A stretch of DNA of 43,301 nt from DATJIG01 sp050260515 (GCA_050260515.1 JBLNCI010000012.1:1-43301), one strand, 5' to 3'; positions 33,275 through 41,955 are shown, counted from the stretch's first letter. Made by a program: numbers and translations. The notes: generated by a model from the letters alone, not told the origin.

Positions 33275-34539
33275 GATGGCCCGGCCCCCAGCGAATGATG
33301 GCGGAGCCCGGCAGCACGAACCTGCGCCGGGTCGAGAAGGCGGTACGGGTCGATCACGACTTGCCCCGCCATCGCATTCGCGAGATCGGCCGGCTGGAGC
33401 TTGCGGAACTCAGGCCATGGCGTCATCAGCAGAAGTGCATCGACACCCCGAGCCGCATCAAGCGCGGCATTCGCATCGACCGCCTTGGGATGGCCTGCCG
33501 CGGACGATGGCACGACGGGGTCGAACAACCGGACCGGGAGATGCCGGACGTGTGAGATCAACTCGAGCGACGGCGAATTCTTCGTCGAGTGGGTGTTTTC
33601 CTTGTAGGCAAGCCCGAGCACCCCGAGCGTCGCATCGGGTTTCGCGGCAAGCACCTCGCGGTGCAGCGTACGCAACGCCCAGTCACGGCGATGTCGGCTG
33701 TTCGCGAGGAAGGAGGAGATTACCGACGCCTCGCTGCCGACCTCTTCGGACAGCCGCAGCACTGTCGCCAGATCGCGCTCCAGGTTCCCGCCGGCGATGC
33801 CGAGGCCGGGCACCAGATAGCTGTAACGCCCGATGCGGCGGTCGAGGCGCAGCGCCGGCACTATCTCGTGCCAGTCGGCACCGACGCCCTCCGACAGCTC
33901 GGCGAGCGTGTTGGCGACGCTGACGGAGGCGACCAGACAGCAGTTGATGGCGATCTTGGCGAGTTCGGCGCTCTCATAGCGCATCGGCAGGATCGGGCAG
34001 CCGAAGGCGCCGAGCAGCGCCGCATAACCGGTCGGCAGGGGCTGCGCCGGATCGGCGCAGCCGACGATGAAGCGCTCGGGACTCGTCGCCCGCTCGACCG
34101 CGCGGCCGAACACCAGTGTCTCGACCTGGTAGTAAAGGCGCTCAGGGGCGAGCGGCACTTTCCGGGTGAAGCCCGGCGGAACCTGGCACAACACGACCAG
34201 AACGGCGCTCGGCTTGAGCGTCGGAATCACGCTGTCGATCAGCGCGGCAATCCCGGAGAGATCGCTGCGGCCGCGGTCATCTGTCGGGACATCGGTCGCG
34301 ATGTAGACGATATCGCAACGGCCAAGGTCCTCGGCCCGATCGGACCACTTCAGGCGCGGCGCATTCGCGGCCGCCATCGCCTCGAGATCCGGCTCGACAA
34401 CAGGCAGCTTGCCGGCCCGGATATCCGCGACCCGATCCGGATCGGCGTCATAGCCGAGAACATCGAAGCCCTTCGATGCCGTGCCGACTGCGGACACCAA
34501 GCCAAGATGAGTCAGCCCCGCAAATCCCACGGCGATCAT
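33268..34539 (-). CDS. UDP-glucose/GDP-mannose dehydrogenase-like protein without the catalytic cysteine
   Basis: This 423-residue protein has the family layout: VGFAGLTHLGL at the N-terminus, YIATDVPTDD near residue 79, a VPPGFTRKV segment, ESAELAKIAINCCLVASVSVANTLAEL near 189, and a C-terminal domain with LAYKENTHSTKNSP. In place of the GGSCFPKD catalytic motif there is AGGNLERD: Cys is replaced by Asn252 and Lys by Arg. The cysteine is needed for the second oxidation, so full four-electron oxidation to a uronic acid is not expected. The ATG overlaps the stop of the Gfo/Idh/MocA gene (ATGA). It may reduce, oxidise once, or bind a heptose nucleotide; this is inference. Confidence 0.78.
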   Translation of the reverse strand: MIAVGFAGLTHLGLVSAVGTASKGFDVLGYDADPDRVADIRAGKLPVVEPDLEAMAAANAPRLKWSDRAEDLGRCDIVYIATDVPTDDRGRSDLSGIAALIDSVIPTLKPSAVLVVLCQVPPGFTRKVPLAPERLYYQVETLVFGRAVERATSPERFIVGCADPAQPLPTGYAALLGAFGCPILPMRYESAELAKIAINCCLVASVSVANTLAELSEGVGADWHEIVPALRLDRRIGRYSYLVPGLGIAGGNLERDLATVLRLSEEVGSEASVISSFLANSRHRRDWALRTLHREVLAAKPDATLGVLGLAYKENTHSTKNSPSLELISHVRHLPVRLFDPVVPSSAAGHPKAVDANAALDAARGVDALLLMTPWPEFRKLQPADLANAMAGQVVIDPYRLLDPAQVRAAGLRHHSLGAGPSC

Positions 34540-35468
34540 GAGCGCGCCATCCGCACAGCGTCCTCGCCGAGCCGGCGCAGGGTCCGGTTGAGCCACAGAT
34601 CGTTCGACAGATCGGCTCGGTCGGGGCGAGCACACAGCGCCTTGAAATGCGCGTACTCCAGCTCCCAAGTGGGATCGTCCTGGACCAGCTCGATCGTCTC
34701 CTCGGGCGGACGTCCGCTCGGCAGGATGCGAGTGCGCAGCGTGAAGGCGGAGGGGCCCCACTTGCAGAGCGAACTGATGTGCGCCGAGCCGTTCTCGGCG
34801 AATATGTCGCAGGTGAAATGGTTGCGCCACGAGAGCAGGGTCATTTCGAACTCAAGCTGCGGCTCGCCTTTGGGGCGCGCCAGCACGACGTGGTCGGGGG
34901 CGCGGTTCTCGAAGCAGCGGCTGGAAACGACCCCGAGATCGTCGCCGATGTCGCCGAACCAGAATTTCGCTGTGTCGAGCAGGTGCGAGCCGAGATCCGG
35001 GACGACGCCGGCTCCGGTGTCGCGCCATTGGGATTCGCGCACCAGGCGTGCCGTGCCGTTGCCGTAGAACATCCGGCAGCGGTAGATACGCCCGAGCACA
35101 CCCGAGCGGATCACGTCGCGCATGCGCACGAAGTGCGGCTCGAAACGGTGATTGTAGGCGGTGTAGCAGACGACCCCGTTTTTCCGCGCAAGATCCTGCA
35201 GCCGCTCGATGGCGCGGTCGTCCTCGGACCACAGCGGCTTCTCGACCAGCACATGCTTGCCGCCGCCGAGCAAGTACTCGAGCATGGCGATCTTGGGCTC
35301 GTCGGGAATGCAGGCCAGCACGGCGTCGTAGTCGCCGCGCGGAACGTCCTCAATGTTGCGGTATTGGGCCTCGGTGTTGACGGGATCGACGGCGGCAACG
35401 AAGTCGGCGCCCGCCACGCGGCGCCGCTTATGCCCCTGCACGCCGAGACCGGCAACCACGACCCGCAT
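34536..35468 (-). CDS. Gfo/Idh/MocA-family oxidoreductase
   Basis: This 310-residue protein starts MRVVVAGLGVQG with a Rossmann fold, then has HVLVEKPLW near residue 71, the EKP motif of the family whose Lys acts in catalysis, and DLGSHLLD near 157, where the His serves as a conserved active-site base. Members oxidise or reduce sugar hydroxyls with NAD(P), often on nucleotide sugars (as in WlbA and related enzymes). It overlaps the UGDH-like gene at its 3' end and follows the HldE-like gene by 11 bases. It probably handles a keto intermediate of the heptose or amino-sugar pathway. Confidence 0.85.
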   Translation of the reverse strand: MRVVVAGLGVQGHKRRRVAGADFVAAVDPVNTEAQYRNIEDVPRGDYDAVLACIPDEPKIAMLEYLLGGGKHVLVEKPLWSEDDRAIERLQDLARKNGVVCYTAYNHRFEPHFVRMRDVIRSGVLGRIYRCRMFYGNGTARLVRESQWRDTGAGVVPDLGSHLLDTAKFWFGDIGDDLGVVSSRCFENRAPDHVVLARPKGEPQLEFEMTLLSWRNHFTCDIFAENGSAHISSLCKWGPSAFTLRTRILPSGRPPEETIELVQDDPTWELEYAHFKALCARPDRADLSNDLWLNRTLRRLGEDAVRMARS

Positions 35469-35479
35469 CGATTACCCCG

Positions 35480-37036
35480 CTATTGGAACCGCGCGCGCTT
35501 CTCGACGGCGCCGATCTTGCGCAGCACGTCCTCCGGCTTTACCGGGATATTGCCCTCGGCCTCGCATTCCAGCGCAGCCGCCATCGACCCCAGGATGGTG
35601 GCGGCCACTTCTGACTTGTCGACCAGCATAGACAGTGTCGCGTAGGCAAGCAGGGCGTCCCCCGCACCGACCGCATCGACCAGCCGGTCGACGAACGAAT
35701 CGACGATGAAGAATCCGCGGGGGTCGCCGGGCTTTTCCGTGTCCCGACACGTCATGACGCCGCGATCGCCGAGCTTGAGAATCAACGTCTTGCAGCCGGC
35801 CTCGCTCTTGAGCTTGGCGGCGAGCGGACGCACGCCGGTGTCCTGGTCGGCCAGCGCGAAGCGCGCTTCGCGCTCGTTCGGCGTGACGAGGTCGAACCCC
35901 TTGAAGTCGAGGATATTGCCCCAGCGGCTCGCCACTTGGCTGTCGGCGACCCGGAACGCGCCGTCGGGGATGGCGGCGATGAGCCTCGGGATCGTGCGGG
36001 AATTGAAAATGCCGTGGCGGAAATCGCTGAACACCACCGCCGCGCCTCGGTTCTCCGCCATTTGCCTGGCGATCTGCTGCGCCTGGGGGTCGGAGATGCT
36101 GCGGTTATCGAGCGTATCGACCTTGAGCAGCCGGTAGTCGTCGCAGACGAACGCGTTTTTGTGAGTCGTCGGCCGCGTGTTGTCGATGATCGGCAGGACG
36201 TTGACGCCCGATCTCGCCAAGCCCTCAAGCACAAAGTCCTTGAGCGCATCGTTACCGAGGATTGTCGAGAACGTGACCTTGGCGCCGGCGGCCCGGAGAT
36301 GCTCCGCCACCACGCCCGCTCCGCCGATGAAGTCGACGCGCTCCTGGAAATGGACGCTCGGCGTCGGCGTCTTGGTCATCCCGCCGATCATCGTCGTGTA
36401 GGTCAGACTGTCGACGATCGTGTCGCCGACGACGTGGACCGGCACGCCCGCGAACTTGCCGACGATCTTGCGCAGGTGGTCGAACGTCAGCCCCTCCGCC
36501 TCCATCAGCACGAGCAGCTTGTCGACGGCGATGTCGGGCGGGTCGGTCTCGATCAGGTGCGAGGATGAGTAGACCACGTCGCCCGGCGTGAACAGGATCT
36601 CTCCGCCGTACGTGCGGAGGACGTCGATCTCCTCCTGCGTCTTGGGATTGATCCCGCCATTGTTGCCGTACTCGTAGCCTTTCGCGAAGAAGTCCGGCTG
36701 CAGATAGGCGATGTGGTCGAGCGGCGTCGGGTTGGGATCGACGATCACGTAGTCGACCATCTCGAGCGCCGCAAGGTTGATCGCCCGCAGATCCTGAGGC
36801 ACGAACGGCCGGTAGTGCGCCTTGGTGATGTACGCGTCGGCGGTGAGGCTCGCGACGAGGATATCGGCCTTTTCCTTGGCATACACCAGATGGCGGATGT
36901 GACCCGGATGCACGAGGTCGAACACACCGTGGCACATGACGACGGTGCGCTTGCGCGGCCGCTCGCCGATGGCCACCTTCAGCTCCTCGACCGTCTTGAT
37001 CTTACGGCGGTACTGGTGTGCGTCACGACCGGCCAT
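35480..37036 (-). CDS. Fused nucleotidyltransferase-PfkB kinase, HldE-like with reversed domain order
   Basis: The 518-residue protein has two domains. Residues 28-150 form a cytidylyltransferase-like domain with GVFDLVHPGHIRHL (HxGH nucleotide-binding motif). Residues about 180-510 form a PfkB/ribokinase domain with VHVVGDTIVDS, FIGGAGVVAEHL and DAVGAGDALLAYA (GAGD, catalytic Asp). E. coli HldE has kinase first and transferase second; here the order is reversed. HldE phosphorylates heptose 7-phosphate at C1 and, after GmhB, adds the nucleotide. The ATG overlaps the stop of the upstream epimerase gene by one base. The nucleotide (ADP or another) cannot be told. Confidence 0.85.
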   Translation of the reverse strand: MAGRDAHQYRRKIKTVEELKVAIGERPRKRTVVMCHGVFDLVHPGHIRHLVYAKEKADILVASLTADAYITKAHYRPFVPQDLRAINLAALEMVDYVIVDPNPTPLDHIAYLQPDFFAKGYEYGNNGGINPKTQEEIDVLRTYGGEILFTPGDVVYSSSHLIETDPPDIAVDKLLVLMEAEGLTFDHLRKIVGKFAGVPVHVVGDTIVDSLTYTTMIGGMTKTPTPSVHFQERVDFIGGAGVVAEHLRAAGAKVTFSTILGNDALKDFVLEGLARSGVNVLPIIDNTRPTTHKNAFVCDDYRLLKVDTLDNRSISDPQAQQIARQMAENRGAAVVFSDFRHGIFNSRTIPRLIAAIPDGAFRVADSQVASRWGNILDFKGFDLVTPNEREARFALADQDTGVRPLAAKLKSEAGCKTLILKLGDRGVMTCRDTEKPGDPRGFFIVDSFVDRLVDAVGAGDALLAYATLSMLVDKSEVAATILGSMAAALECEAEGNIPVKPEDVLRKIGAVEKRARFQ

Positions 37037-38046
37037 CAGTGCCGCTGCTCCCCGCCGAGCGCGTCAAACCACGTCTTCGTCGCGCGCTTGATCGACTCCG
37101 GGTCCCACAGCGGTGCGTCGCGCCACTGCTCGATCTCAGCCATCATGCGCGCAACGCCCTCCTCGAACGCCACTTTCTGCCTCCACCCTAGGTCCCGGGT
37201 GATCTTGGTGATATCAGCCCACGTCGCGTCGGGCTCGCCCGGCCGCTTCGGAATGTAGGTGACCGACCCGCCGATCAGTTCGACCAGTCGATTGACGGTC
37301 TGCGGATTGCCCGCGCCCAGATTCCACACCTGTCCCACGAGCTTCGACTCGGCGGCGAGCAGGAATGCCTCGGCGACGTCGCTCGCGTAGACGAAGTCGC
37401 GGCGCTGGGTGCCATCGCCGACGACCGTGAACGGCTTGCCCGCGAGCTTCTGTTTTAGGAAGACGCCAAAGACCGCGCCATAGGCGCCGGTGGTGCGAAC
37501 CCGCGTCCCGTAGGCGTTGAAGATGCGGATTGAATTCACCGGCAGACGGTAGACATGGTGCCAGTGGAATACCGCCTGCTCGCCCTGGTATTTCGAGAGC
37601 GCATAGGGATACTGCGGCGCGATCGGATGATCCTCGCGCGTCGGCGTCGCGGCGAGCCCGTAGCACGAGGATGAGGCAGCGTAGACCAGCTTGGCGACCC
37701 GGGCATGGCGCGCGCATTCCAGCACACGCACAGTGCCCTGAACGTTGGTGTCCATGTAATCGATCGGCCGCTCGATCGACGGAACGATGTCGCCGATCCC
37801 CGCGAAGTGGAACACGTAGCGCGCGTCCGCGAAAAGCGGCGATGCGGGGTCGAGTCCACGGATGTCGGCGATGTCGAGGCTGAGATCGGCGTTGCCGTGG
37901 TGATGCGCGAGATTGCTCTCCCGGCCGCCGGTCAGGTTGTCGATCACCCGGACCCGGAAGCCGCGCGACAGAAGAACGTCGACCATGTGGCTGCCGATGA
38001 AGCCGGCGCCACCGGTGACCACCGCTACGGCGCCGTCGCCGCTCAT
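37036..38046 (-). CDS. NAD-dependent sugar epimerase/dehydratase (GalE-like)
   Basis: This 336-residue extended SDR has VTGGAGFIGSHMVDVL at the start, the conserved YAASSSCYG segment near residue 122 with the catalytic Ser, QYPYALSK near 143 (YxxxK) and RIFNAYGTRVRTTGAYG near 172. GDGTQRRDFVYASDVAEA is also present. These are typical of UDP-glucose 4-epimerase and related NDP-sugar epimerases. The gene is coupled on both sides: ATGA with the upstream epimerase gene and a one-base overlap with HldE. In an operon with heptose genes it may epimerise an NDP-heptose, but a hexose substrate cannot be excluded. Confidence 0.87.
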   Translation of the reverse strand: MSGDGAVAVVTGGAGFIGSHMVDVLLSRGFRVRVIDNLTGGRESNLAHHHGNADLSLDIADIRGLDPASPLFADARYVFHFAGIGDIVPSIERPIDYMDTNVQGTVRVLECARHARVAKLVYAASSSCYGLAATPTREDHPIAPQYPYALSKYQGEQAVFHWHHVYRLPVNSIRIFNAYGTRVRTTGAYGAVFGVFLKQKLAGKPFTVVGDGTQRRDFVYASDVAEAFLLAAESKLVGQVWNLGAGNPQTVNRLVELIGGSVTYIPKRPGEPDATWADITKITRDLGWRQKVAFEEGVARMMAEIEQWRDAPLWDPESIKRATKTWFDALGGEQRH

Positions 38047-39038
38047 TTCGCGCCGAGCTTCTTCATCGTCCGGACGTTGTAGTACCAGTCCTCGTCGAAG
38101 CTGTTGTCGAGCAGGTGGTTGCGGAACGCGCGCACCAGATCGCGCACCGCGTCCTCGATCGTGTGCCTGGCGGTGTAGCCAAGCACGCGGCGGATCTTGT
38201 CGGAGTTGACGTGGTACGAACGATTATCGTTCGAGGGAGTCGTGACAATGTCGACCTTGCCCTTCTCGGGCATCTCCTCGAGCACGACTTTCTGCACCAT
38301 CCTGGCGAGATCGGCAATCGAGTGGTTCTCGAAGCCAATGTTGAACACCTCGCCGTGGATCTTCTCGTGCGGCGCCTTGAGCATCAGGAGGTAGGCGTCG
38401 ACCATGTCCTCGATGTGCAGGTTCGGGCGCATCTGAGCGCCGCCGAAAACGGTGATCGCGTTCTTGTTCACCGCGTGGTTGGTGAGGATGTTGACCGAGA
38501 GATCGAGGCGCGTGCGCGGGCTGTAGCCGCACACCGTCGCCGGCCGGATCGCCACGGTCGTGAAATCGTCCCCCTTGTGCTTCCACAGCAGCGGCTCGCA
38601 CAGCCCTTTGAACTTGTTGTAGAGCGTGAGCGGGACCAGAGGATGCTCTTCGGTGACCTGCGGCGAGTCGCTGACGCCGTAGACCGAGCTCGACGAGCAG
38701 TAGACGAAGCGCTTTACCCCAGCGGCCTTGGCCGCAACAACCATGGGCTCGAAGCAGTCGTAGTTGATGGTCTTCGACAGGTTCTCGTCGAGCTCGAAGC
38801 TGGCGTCATTGGAGATGCACGCGAGGTGCAGAACGGCGTCCTGGCCCTTCAGCGCCTCGGCAAGCCTGGACGTCTCGCGGATGTCACCCTGGATCACCCG
38901 CAGGTTGCGGTTGTTCGGGAGGCGGCAGCCGAAGAACAATTTGTCGTAGACAGTAACTTCATAGCCCTCGTCGAGGAGCCGCGGCGTGAGCACGTGACCG
39001 ACATAGCCGGCACCGCCGGTAACCAGGACCTTCTTCAT
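38043..39038 (-). CDS. NAD-dependent sugar epimerase/dehydratase
   Basis: This 331-residue extended SDR starts KKVLVTGGAGYVGHVLTPRL, with FVYCSSSSVYG near residue 116 and TLYNKFK near 138 (YxxxK). FGGAQMRPNLHIEDMVDAYL and HSIADLARMVQKVV follow. It resembles NDP-sugar 4-epimerases of the GalE/RmlB group and is clearly distinct from the neighbouring epimerase. ATG 39038 fits the domain; the in-frame extension upstream would overlap the transaldolase gene. The stop overlaps the next epimerase start (ATGA). Two adjacent epimerases suggest a multi-step stereochemical change. Confidence 0.86.
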   Translation of the reverse strand: MKKVLVTGGAGYVGHVLTPRLLDEGYEVTVYDKLFFGCRLPNNRNLRVIQGDIRETSRLAEALKGQDAVLHLACISNDASFELDENLSKTINYDCFEPMVVAAKAAGVKRFVYCSSSSVYGVSDSPQVTEEHPLVPLTLYNKFKGLCEPLLWKHKGDDFTTVAIRPATVCGYSPRTRLDLSVNILTNHAVNKNAITVFGGAQMRPNLHIEDMVDAYLLMLKAPHEKIHGEVFNIGFENHSIADLARMVQKVVLEEMPEKGKVDIVTTPSNDNRSYHVNSDKIRRVLGYTARHTIEDAVRDLVRAFRNHLLDNSFDEDWYYNVRTMKKLGAK

Positions 39039-39076
39039 AGCGGGAACTATACTCCAGGAGGGCCGCCGCAGTCCCG

Positions 39077-39826
39077 CTAGGCGCGGGTGCGGCGCTTTTC
39101 GGGCGCCTGCTGGATCGAGAACCCGGCGGCGACCGCGTCGTTGCGGAACATTTTCACGGTTTCGAGAGAATAGCCGTCGAGGTCCTTTCCGACCATCGCG
39201 AGCTTCGCGAGCAGGTCGGTGGTGACGGTGATGATGTGACAACCGACCGCGTCGGCGTGGAAGATGTTGAGGAGTTCGCGCGGGCTGGCCCACAGCAGCT
39301 CGGCCTTCGGCCGGCTCGCCAGCATGCGCACCGCCTCGGCCATCAGCGGCATGGGATCGACGCCGGTGTCGGCAATGCGGCCGGCGAATACCGACACGAT
39401 GGCCGGCGTGTTCGGCGACAGGCAATCGGCGACGCGCCGGATCTGGTCGAGGGTGAGGATCGCGGTGACGTTGACCGCCACTCCGTCCGCCGAGAGTTCG
39501 CGAATCAGATCGCCGCAGAACTCGCCGCGGGTGTTGGTGACCGGGATCTTGACGTTCACATTCGGCCCCCAGGAGGCGATCGTGCGCGCCTGCCAGGCCA
39601 TCTCGTCGAACTCGTCGGCAAAGACCTCGAGCGACACCGGCCGGTCCGGAACCGCCGCCAGAACCGCGCGGCCGAACGCCTCGTAGTCCGTCACCCCCGC
39701 TTTGCGCGCGAGCGTGGGATTCGTGGTGAATCCCTTGATGAGCGGGTTCCGCTTGAGGTTGATGATTGCGTCGAGATCGGCGCCATCGGCGAAAATCTTG
39801 ATATGCAGGTCGCTCGTGCTCGGCAT
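39077..39826 (-). CDS. Transaldolase
   Basis: This 249-residue protein has FADGADLDAI at the start and GFTTNPTLARKAG near residue 32, the transaldolase signature with the TTNP loop. The Schiff-base lysine lies in NVNVKIPVTN near 91, and VNVTAILTLDQI and SVFAGRIADTG follow. The length fits the short transaldolase/fructose-6-phosphate aldolase branch. The reaction makes or uses sedoheptulose 7-phosphate, the substrate of GmhA. With the split transketolase elsewhere in the locus, it gives a dedicated supply of C7 sugar phosphate. It lies between the GmhB-like phosphatase and an epimerase. Confidence 0.86.
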   Translation of the reverse strand: MPSTSDLHIKIFADGADLDAIINLKRNPLIKGFTTNPTLARKAGVTDYEAFGRAVLAAVPDRPVSLEVFADEFDEMAWQARTIASWGPNVNVKIPVTNTRGEFCGDLIRELSADGVAVNVTAILTLDQIRRVADCLSPNTPAIVSVFAGRIADTGVDPMPLMAEAVRMLASRPKAELLWASPRELLNIFHADAVGCHIITVTTDLLAKLAMVGKDLDGYSLETVKMFRNDAVAAGFSIQQAPEKRRTRA

Positions 39827-39847
39827 GTGCCCCCTATTCCGATCCGT

Positions 39848-40393
39848 TCACCGCCAGAGGGAACTCGCAAGAATATGTCTGCTCGCCTCAGGTAACGACC
39901 GCACCGTTTTATTTGGCTTTACTTCAACGCAACGTTCGAGCCGACGGTCGACGAAGATTGTATAACAGCCGGCTTTTGCCCCGGCAACCACGTCCGATGG
40001 CCGATCACCGACCATAATGCTCCGGTGTAAATCGATGCCGGATCGGCGCGCCGCCGCACGCAGCATCCCGGCCTTCGGTTTGCGGCATGAGCAGCCATCG
40101 GTCTGACGGTGGGGACATATCTCGATTGCGTCGATGGGCATCGCTCGCCGCAACCGCTCGTGCATCGCCTCCACGACGGCACGGTCGATGATGCCGTTAC
40201 CAATATCCGGCTGATTGGTGACGATGACGACCCTGAAGCCGCGTCGATGCAGTTTCCGCACTGCCCCGGCGGCGCCCGGAAGGAGGCGGAATTCAGCAAG
40301 ACACCGCGGTGCGTAGGATTTGCCGCCGCGGATCAGCCCGCGGACCACCACTCCGTCGCGGTCGAGGAACACAGCTGGGCGGCCGCGTGCCAT
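39848..40393 (-). CDS. gmhB: D,D-heptose 1,7-bisphosphate phosphatase (GmhB-like)
   Basis: This 181-residue HAD-family phosphatase has VFLDRDGVV near residue 9, the DxD nucleophile motif, and VTNQPDIG near 50. CPHRQTDGCSCRKPK near 90 is the zinc-binding loop (C-x-H-x5-C-x-C) that marks GmhB. MVGDRPSDVVAGAKAG holds the acidic motif IV. GmhB removes the C7 phosphate from heptose 1,7-bisphosphate, between the kinase and nucleotidyltransferase steps of HldE. ATG 40393 is preferred, as the in-frame upstream extension overlaps the Wzt gene. The whole heptose set in one operon supports this call. Confidence 0.88.
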   Translation of the reverse strand: MARGRPAVFLDRDGVVVRGLIRGGKSYAPRCLAEFRLLPGAAGAVRKLHRRGFRVVIVTNQPDIGNGIIDRAVVEAMHERLRRAMPIDAIEICPHRQTDGCSCRKPKAGMLRAAARRSGIDLHRSIMVGDRPSDVVAGAKAGCYTIFVDRRLERCVEVKPNKTVRSLPEASRHILASSLWR

Positions 40394-40400
40394 TGCCGAA

Positions 40401-41153
40401 CTACCCGTTTGACGTGTGGTAGCGGTGAAGTATGTCGTCGACCGGACCAATCGCAAGTAACCTGCCGTTCTCCATAAGCGCTGCCTTGTTGCAGCAGTCC
40501 TTGATCATGCCATCGGAGTGGCTGGCGAGAACGAGAATGCTTGAACGTTTGATGAGCTCGTTCATTCGCTGCTCGGCGCGCGCGGTAAAACGTGCGTCTC
40601 CGGCTCCCAATCCCTCGTCGAGGAGCAGGATTCCCGGATCTATCGACGTCGCGATCGCGAAGGCGAGGCGTGTCATCATGCCCGTCGAATACGTACGGAC
40701 GGGCAGGTGAAGATAATCTCCCAACTCGCAGAATTCGGCTATTTCCGGCGTCTTCTGCTTAATCTCGTCTGCGGACATCCCCAAGAAGAGGCCACACGTG
40801 CGGATGTTCTCATAACCGGTGTCGTCGATGTCGATACCGGGAGCCGCAGTGAACAGCGGCGAAATGCGGCCGACGGTGACCACCTCTCCGGAAACCGGCG
40901 CATAGACTCCCGCGAGCAGTCGCAGCAGCGTCGATTTGCCGGCGCCGTTGTGGCCCACGAGACCGAGCCGGTCGCCGTGATCGAGTTGGAACGAGACATC
41001 ATCGAGAGCGCGCACGACCACGCGCTGTTGGCGTGCGCCTTCCTGCCGGATCAGGCCGCCCGTGCGGCCAAACAGCGCCTGCCTGAAACTGCGGTGCGAC
41101 GCGCCGTAAATGGGATAGTCGAGGGTGACGTGCTTGACAGCGATCGATGCCAC
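40401..41153 (-). CDS. wzt: Wzt/KpsT-type ABC transporter ATP-binding protein
   Basis: This 250-residue ATPase has VGHNGAGKSTLLRL (Walker A) near residue 65, YSTGMMTRLAFA (ABC signature) near 156, ILLLDEGLGAGD (Walker B) near 177 and LASHSD with the switch His near 209. The pattern and length match polysaccharide exporters of the Wzt/KpsT/TagH type. There is no C-terminal carbohydrate-binding domain, so chain-end recognition as in the E. coli O9a Wzt is not expected. The start is GTG, 10 bases after the permease stop. It pairs with the permease to move the finished polysaccharide across the inner membrane. Confidence 0.9.
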   Translation of the reverse strand: MASIAVKHVTLDYPIYGASHRSFRQALFGRTGGLIRQEGARQQRVVVRALDDVSFQLDHGDRLGLVGHNGAGKSTLLRLLAGVYAPVSGEVVTVGRISPLFTAAPGIDIDDTGYENIRTCGLFLGMSADEIKQKTPEIAEFCELGDYLHLPVRTYSTGMMTRLAFAIATSIDPGILLLDEGLGAGDARFTARAEQRMNELIKRSSILVLASHSDGMIKDCCNKAALMENGRLLAIGPVDDILHRYHTSNG

Positions 41154-41163
41154 GGCGCGTCCA

Positions 41164-41955
41164 CTACAGCCAGTACGCGATACGGGGACGGAACCGCGCG
41201 TATAGGAACAGCGTGACGCTCCATCCCACTACCGCGAGACCAATGTCCACGTTGTATGAAAGCATCGGGGGCACTTGGCCGAGCAGCGGATCTCGCACCA
41301 CCTCAATGATATGATACAGCACGTTGTAATTCATCAAATAGGCCTGCGCGCCAAGCTGATGGGAGTACCAGAAGATCGGCGTGACGAACATCAGCACTTG
41401 TACGAGATTGCCGACAAGCTGGGGAACGTCGCGGTACCTCGTGCTAATCATGCCGAGGAGCACGCTCATCCACGCACCGTTGATGGCCACGATCGCTAGT
41501 CCTGGAATGACGAGCAGCGTGTTCCAGTTCACGGACGCTGGAAACGCCAGGTACACGATGGCTGCAATCACCAGGTTGTGGGAAAATACGATGATATTCC
41601 GCCATACCAGCGTCCAGTTGAGGATGGACAGCGTGAAATTGAGCTGCTTGATGAGGGACTCCGCATTCGTATAGACCACGCACCCTTCGTTTATGATGGT
41701 GGCGACCAGAGTCCACGAGATCATGCCCGCCGTGACGAACGGTAGGTACTCGGAGACGTTGCTGCCGAAGAGCGGAGCCCAGATGACGCCGAGGCCACCA
41801 ATGAACATGCCTAGGCTGAGCGTCACCCAGAATGGCCCCAATACGGTGCGGCGGTATCGGCGTTTGACTTCTTGCCACCCCAAACGGGTCCAGACCGGCC
41901 ATGACCACAGACCTTGGGCGAGATCGGTAAGAGCGCGCTTGTAATCAGCTGTCAA
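41164..41955 (-). CDS. wzm: Wzm/KpsM-type ABC-2 permease
   Basis: The product is about 263 residues from TTG 41955 (TTG 42042 would add 29 residues). WQEVKRRYRRTVLGPFWVTL near residue 28 is the classical N-terminal amphipathic segment of polysaccharide exporters. Six hydrophobic segments follow (for example GMFIGGLGVIWAPLFG), with the end YARFRPRIAYWL. The start at 41955 is favoured because it gives the usual family length; a weak GCAGG lies 8 bases upstream. It is the first gene of the right-hand operon and, with Wzt, forms the exporter. A decayed piece similar to its N-terminus lies at about 15.84-16.04 kb. Confidence 0.87.
   Translation of the reverse strand: MTADYKRALTDLAQGLWSWPVWTRLGWQEVKRRYRRTVLGPFWVTLSLGMFIGGLGVIWAPLFGSNVSEYLPFVTAGMISWTLVATIINEGCVVYTNAESLIKQLNFTLSILNWTLVWRNIIVFSHNLVIAAIVYLAFPASVNWNTLLVIPGLAIVAINGAWMSVLLGMISTRYRDVPQLVGNLVQVLMFVTPIFWYSHQLGAQAYLMNYNVLYHIIEVVRDPLLGQVPPMLSYNVDIGLAVVGWSVTLFLYARFRPRIAYWL

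Noticed and set aside
33589..35067. Open frame of 492 codons on the plus strand
   Set aside because: It is antisense to the UGDH-like and Gfo/Idh/MocA genes. No domain seen.
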